NCBI RefSeq assembly: GCF_019417665.1
Contig: NZ_DXUU01000082.1
Location: 1-7,328, forward strand
Direction of reading: 5' to 3'
DNA: 7,328 nt
From: Ruminococcus sp.
GTDB lineage: Bacteria; Bacillota; Clostridia; Oscillospirales; Ruminococcaceae
Under the pieces are notes generated by a model that made no database searches, was not told the DNA's origin, and saw nothing but the letters and a program-made list of their open reading frames with translations. Positions 6,583 to 7,328 of this stretch are shown piece by piece. Made by a program: the position numbers and the translations under genes. Numbering within the stretch: position 1 is the stretch's first letter; the number at the start of each line of letters is the position of its first letter.

Positions 6583-6758
6583 GCAATAGACACTGTTTGA
6601 TTAGAAACGCACAGACATATATGTTTATTGCACTATATTTTATTCAAAAAAATCAAGGAAAATTTTCCGGTTTCAGGTGAGCAGATCCGTCTTAGTTAAT
6701 ATAAAGGGGGTGATAGGACCATCGCACTCAAAACTGCATAGGAAGGGAGGGACAGATT
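6583..6758 (+). promoter_or_regulatory. Leader region of the sigma-like gene with a near-perfect orphan Shine-Dalgarno
   Basis: AAAGGGGGTGAT at 6703-6714 matches the consensus AAAGGAGGTGAT at 11 of 12 positions but is not followed by an ATG. A 6-codon frame starting with ATC at 6721 and ending TAG at 6739-6741 comes next, and the true ribosome site of the sigma-like gene (GGAAGGGAGG, 6741-6750) follows directly. Upstream is a perfect 12-base palindrome GGAAAATTTTCC at 6657-6668. I see no consensus sigma-A promoter; TAATAT at 6697-6702 is a weak -10 candidate without a -35 partner. The layout resembles a translated leader or a decayed upstream gene. Confidence 0.35.
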
Positions 6759-7193
6759 ATGTCGGCTCCCTTAAAAAACAATAGTTGCATTGTTGCCATA
6801 TTTGACAGCTATGCCAAAACTGTCATGCGCAATGAATGCAGGGATGCGGTTAATGAAGAAAGAAGGAAACGAAAAAGAGAGGATGTGGGAACAGAAAAAA
6901 TGCAATATCTGTTTGAGATGCAGATACAAGAGGATACTTATCCATCTGAACACTTAGTATTGGAAAGTGGAAACCATATCTGTGTAATTACCAGTGAGTG
7001 GCTGTATGATGCCATGCTGGAGTTGCCAGATAAGCAAAGAGAGGTGTTGATTTTAGATTTTTGGTACGGATATACAGACAATGAGATTGCGTTGCATTTT
7101 CATGTTACGCCGAGAACAATCTACAATTGGCGTAAGAAAGCGTTTGCAGCCATACGTCATCATTATGAAAGGAAAGCCTATGGAAAAGAATGA
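6759..7193 (+). CDS. Sigma-70 region 4-like regulator of a conjugative element (Tn916 Orf7-like)
   Basis: This 144-residue protein ends in a helix-turn-helix of the sigma-70 region 4 type at about 86-135: LPDKQREVLILDFW, then YTDNEIALHFHVTPRTIYNW and a basic tail. Residues 17-45 are a charged helical stretch (RNECRDAVNEERRKRKRE) typical of sigma-like proteins in Tn916/Tn1549-type integrative conjugative elements. The promoter-opening region 2 of a full sigma factor is absent. It probably activates or modulates element gene expression. The start is well supported by GGAAGGGAGG at 6741-6750, eight bases before the ATG. The last 14 bases overlap the next small gene. The same gene order (sigma-like, then small helix-turn-helix protein) is found in Tn916 (orf7-orf8). 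No integrase or excisionase lies in the window, so I see only a fragment of the element. Confidence 0.82.
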   Translation: MSAPLKNNSCIVAIFDSYAKTVMRNECRDAVNEERRKRKREDVGTEKMQYLFEMQIQEDTYPSEHLVLESGNHICVITSEWLYDAMLELPDKQREVLILDFWYGYTDNEIALHFHVTPRTIYNWRKKAFAAIRHHYERKAYGKE

Positions 7194-7287
7194 CCTTACA
7201 TATGAACAGATTAGTGATGCGGTGAAGGGTAAACAAGAAGCATTGGATCATGTTTTAATGCACTATGAAGATTATGGGCATCTCTAA
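7180..7287 (+). pseudogene. Truncated helix-turn-helix protein of conjugative element (Tn916 Orf8-like start)
   Basis: A 35-residue frame begins MEKNDLTYEQISDAVKGKQE and stops after HYEDYGHL. The opening matches the small ICE proteins that start with 'ISxAVKGxxEALxxVLxHYEDY' and normally continue for a further 30 or more residues, so this copy is cut short. The ATG at 7180 has AAAGGAAA at 7168-7175 and overlaps the sigma-like gene by 14 bases, showing translational coupling. Similarity ends at the YEDY motif, precisely where an insertion-sequence-like end begins (about 7274), which points to interruption rather than a point mutation. A genuinely short protein is less likely. Confidence 0.65.
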
Positions 7288-7328
7288 AAACCCCCTATAC
7301 AAACAGAGAAAAACCTAGTATAATAAAA
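7274..7328 (+). mobile_element. Possible left end of an insertion sequence running out of the window
   Basis: From about 7274 the sequence GATTATGGGCATCTCTAAAA followed by a run of C resembles the terminal inverted repeats of IS5- or IS1182-type elements (GGG..TCTCTAAAAA). It coincides with loss of the host reading frame. A short A-rich non-coding leader with a promoter-like site follows, as expected ahead of a transposase gene. The other end and the transposase are outside the window, so this rests on resemblance and position only. Confidence 0.35.
7296..7324 (+). promoter_or_regulatory. Promoter-like site reading rightward out of the window
   Basis: A perfect -10 box TATAAT at 7319-7324 lies 17 bases after TATACA at 7296-7301, which matches the -35 consensus at four of six positions. 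It would drive a gene starting beyond the window, possibly the transposase of the suspected insertion sequence. Confidence 0.45.

Noticed and set aside
7081..7179. Upstream ATG at 7081 in frame with the small helix-turn-helix gene
   Set aside because: It would place a long overlap inside the sigma-like helix-turn-helix coding region; the ATG at 7180 has a good ribosome site and begins the family-like sequence.

Overview
The window looks like an accessory segment of a low-to-moderate GC Firmicutes (Clostridia-type) chromosome. This is inferred from A/T-rich gene bodies, strong AGGAGG-type ribosome binding sites, a Tn916/Tn1549-style regulatory gene pair and a Firmicutes-like dGTPase. A Negativicutes host, meaning a Firmicute with an outer membrane, cannot be excluded and would suit the secretion genes at the left end. 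All supported genes are on the + strand.

Region 1 (1-3550) is a type I secretion locus. It begins with the last 36 codons of a protein whose tail resembles the C-terminal export signal of RTX-type proteins. A hairpin terminator or attenuator follows. Next come a full-length HlyB-like ABC exporter with a degenerate C39 peptidase-like domain and, overlapping it by 8 bases, an HlyD-like membrane fusion protein. The simplest reading is cargo, then pump, then adaptor, with the hairpin lowering transporter expression relative to cargo.

Region 2 (3636-6144) holds two more A/T-rich genes: a complete HD-domain dGTP triphosphohydrolase with all metal ligands, and a 275-residue protein with two membrane segments that I do not recognise. 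Hairpins followed by T-runs close the unit. The dGTPase is away from its usual housekeeping neighbours and next to mobile DNA, so nucleotide-depletion phage defence is a reasonable but unproven hypothesis.

Region 3 (6195-6582) is a 388-bp non-coding element. It has 24-bp terminal inverted repeats (two mismatches), further internal copies of the TATTTGTCA core at 23-24 bp spacing, and a nested GC-rich inverted repeat with 36-position arms. The ends look like those of IS21-type elements, but no transposase is present, so it resembles a MITE or an internally deleted element.

Region 4 (6583-7328) is the edge of a conjugative-element remnant: a sigma-70 region 4-like regulator and an overlapping, prematurely ended helix-turn-helix protein. 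The reading frame stops at a sequence resembling the end of another insertion sequence, followed by a promoter-like site running out of the window. The window is therefore a patchwork: secretion locus, two-gene cargo module, MITE-like insertion, interrupted ICE remnant.
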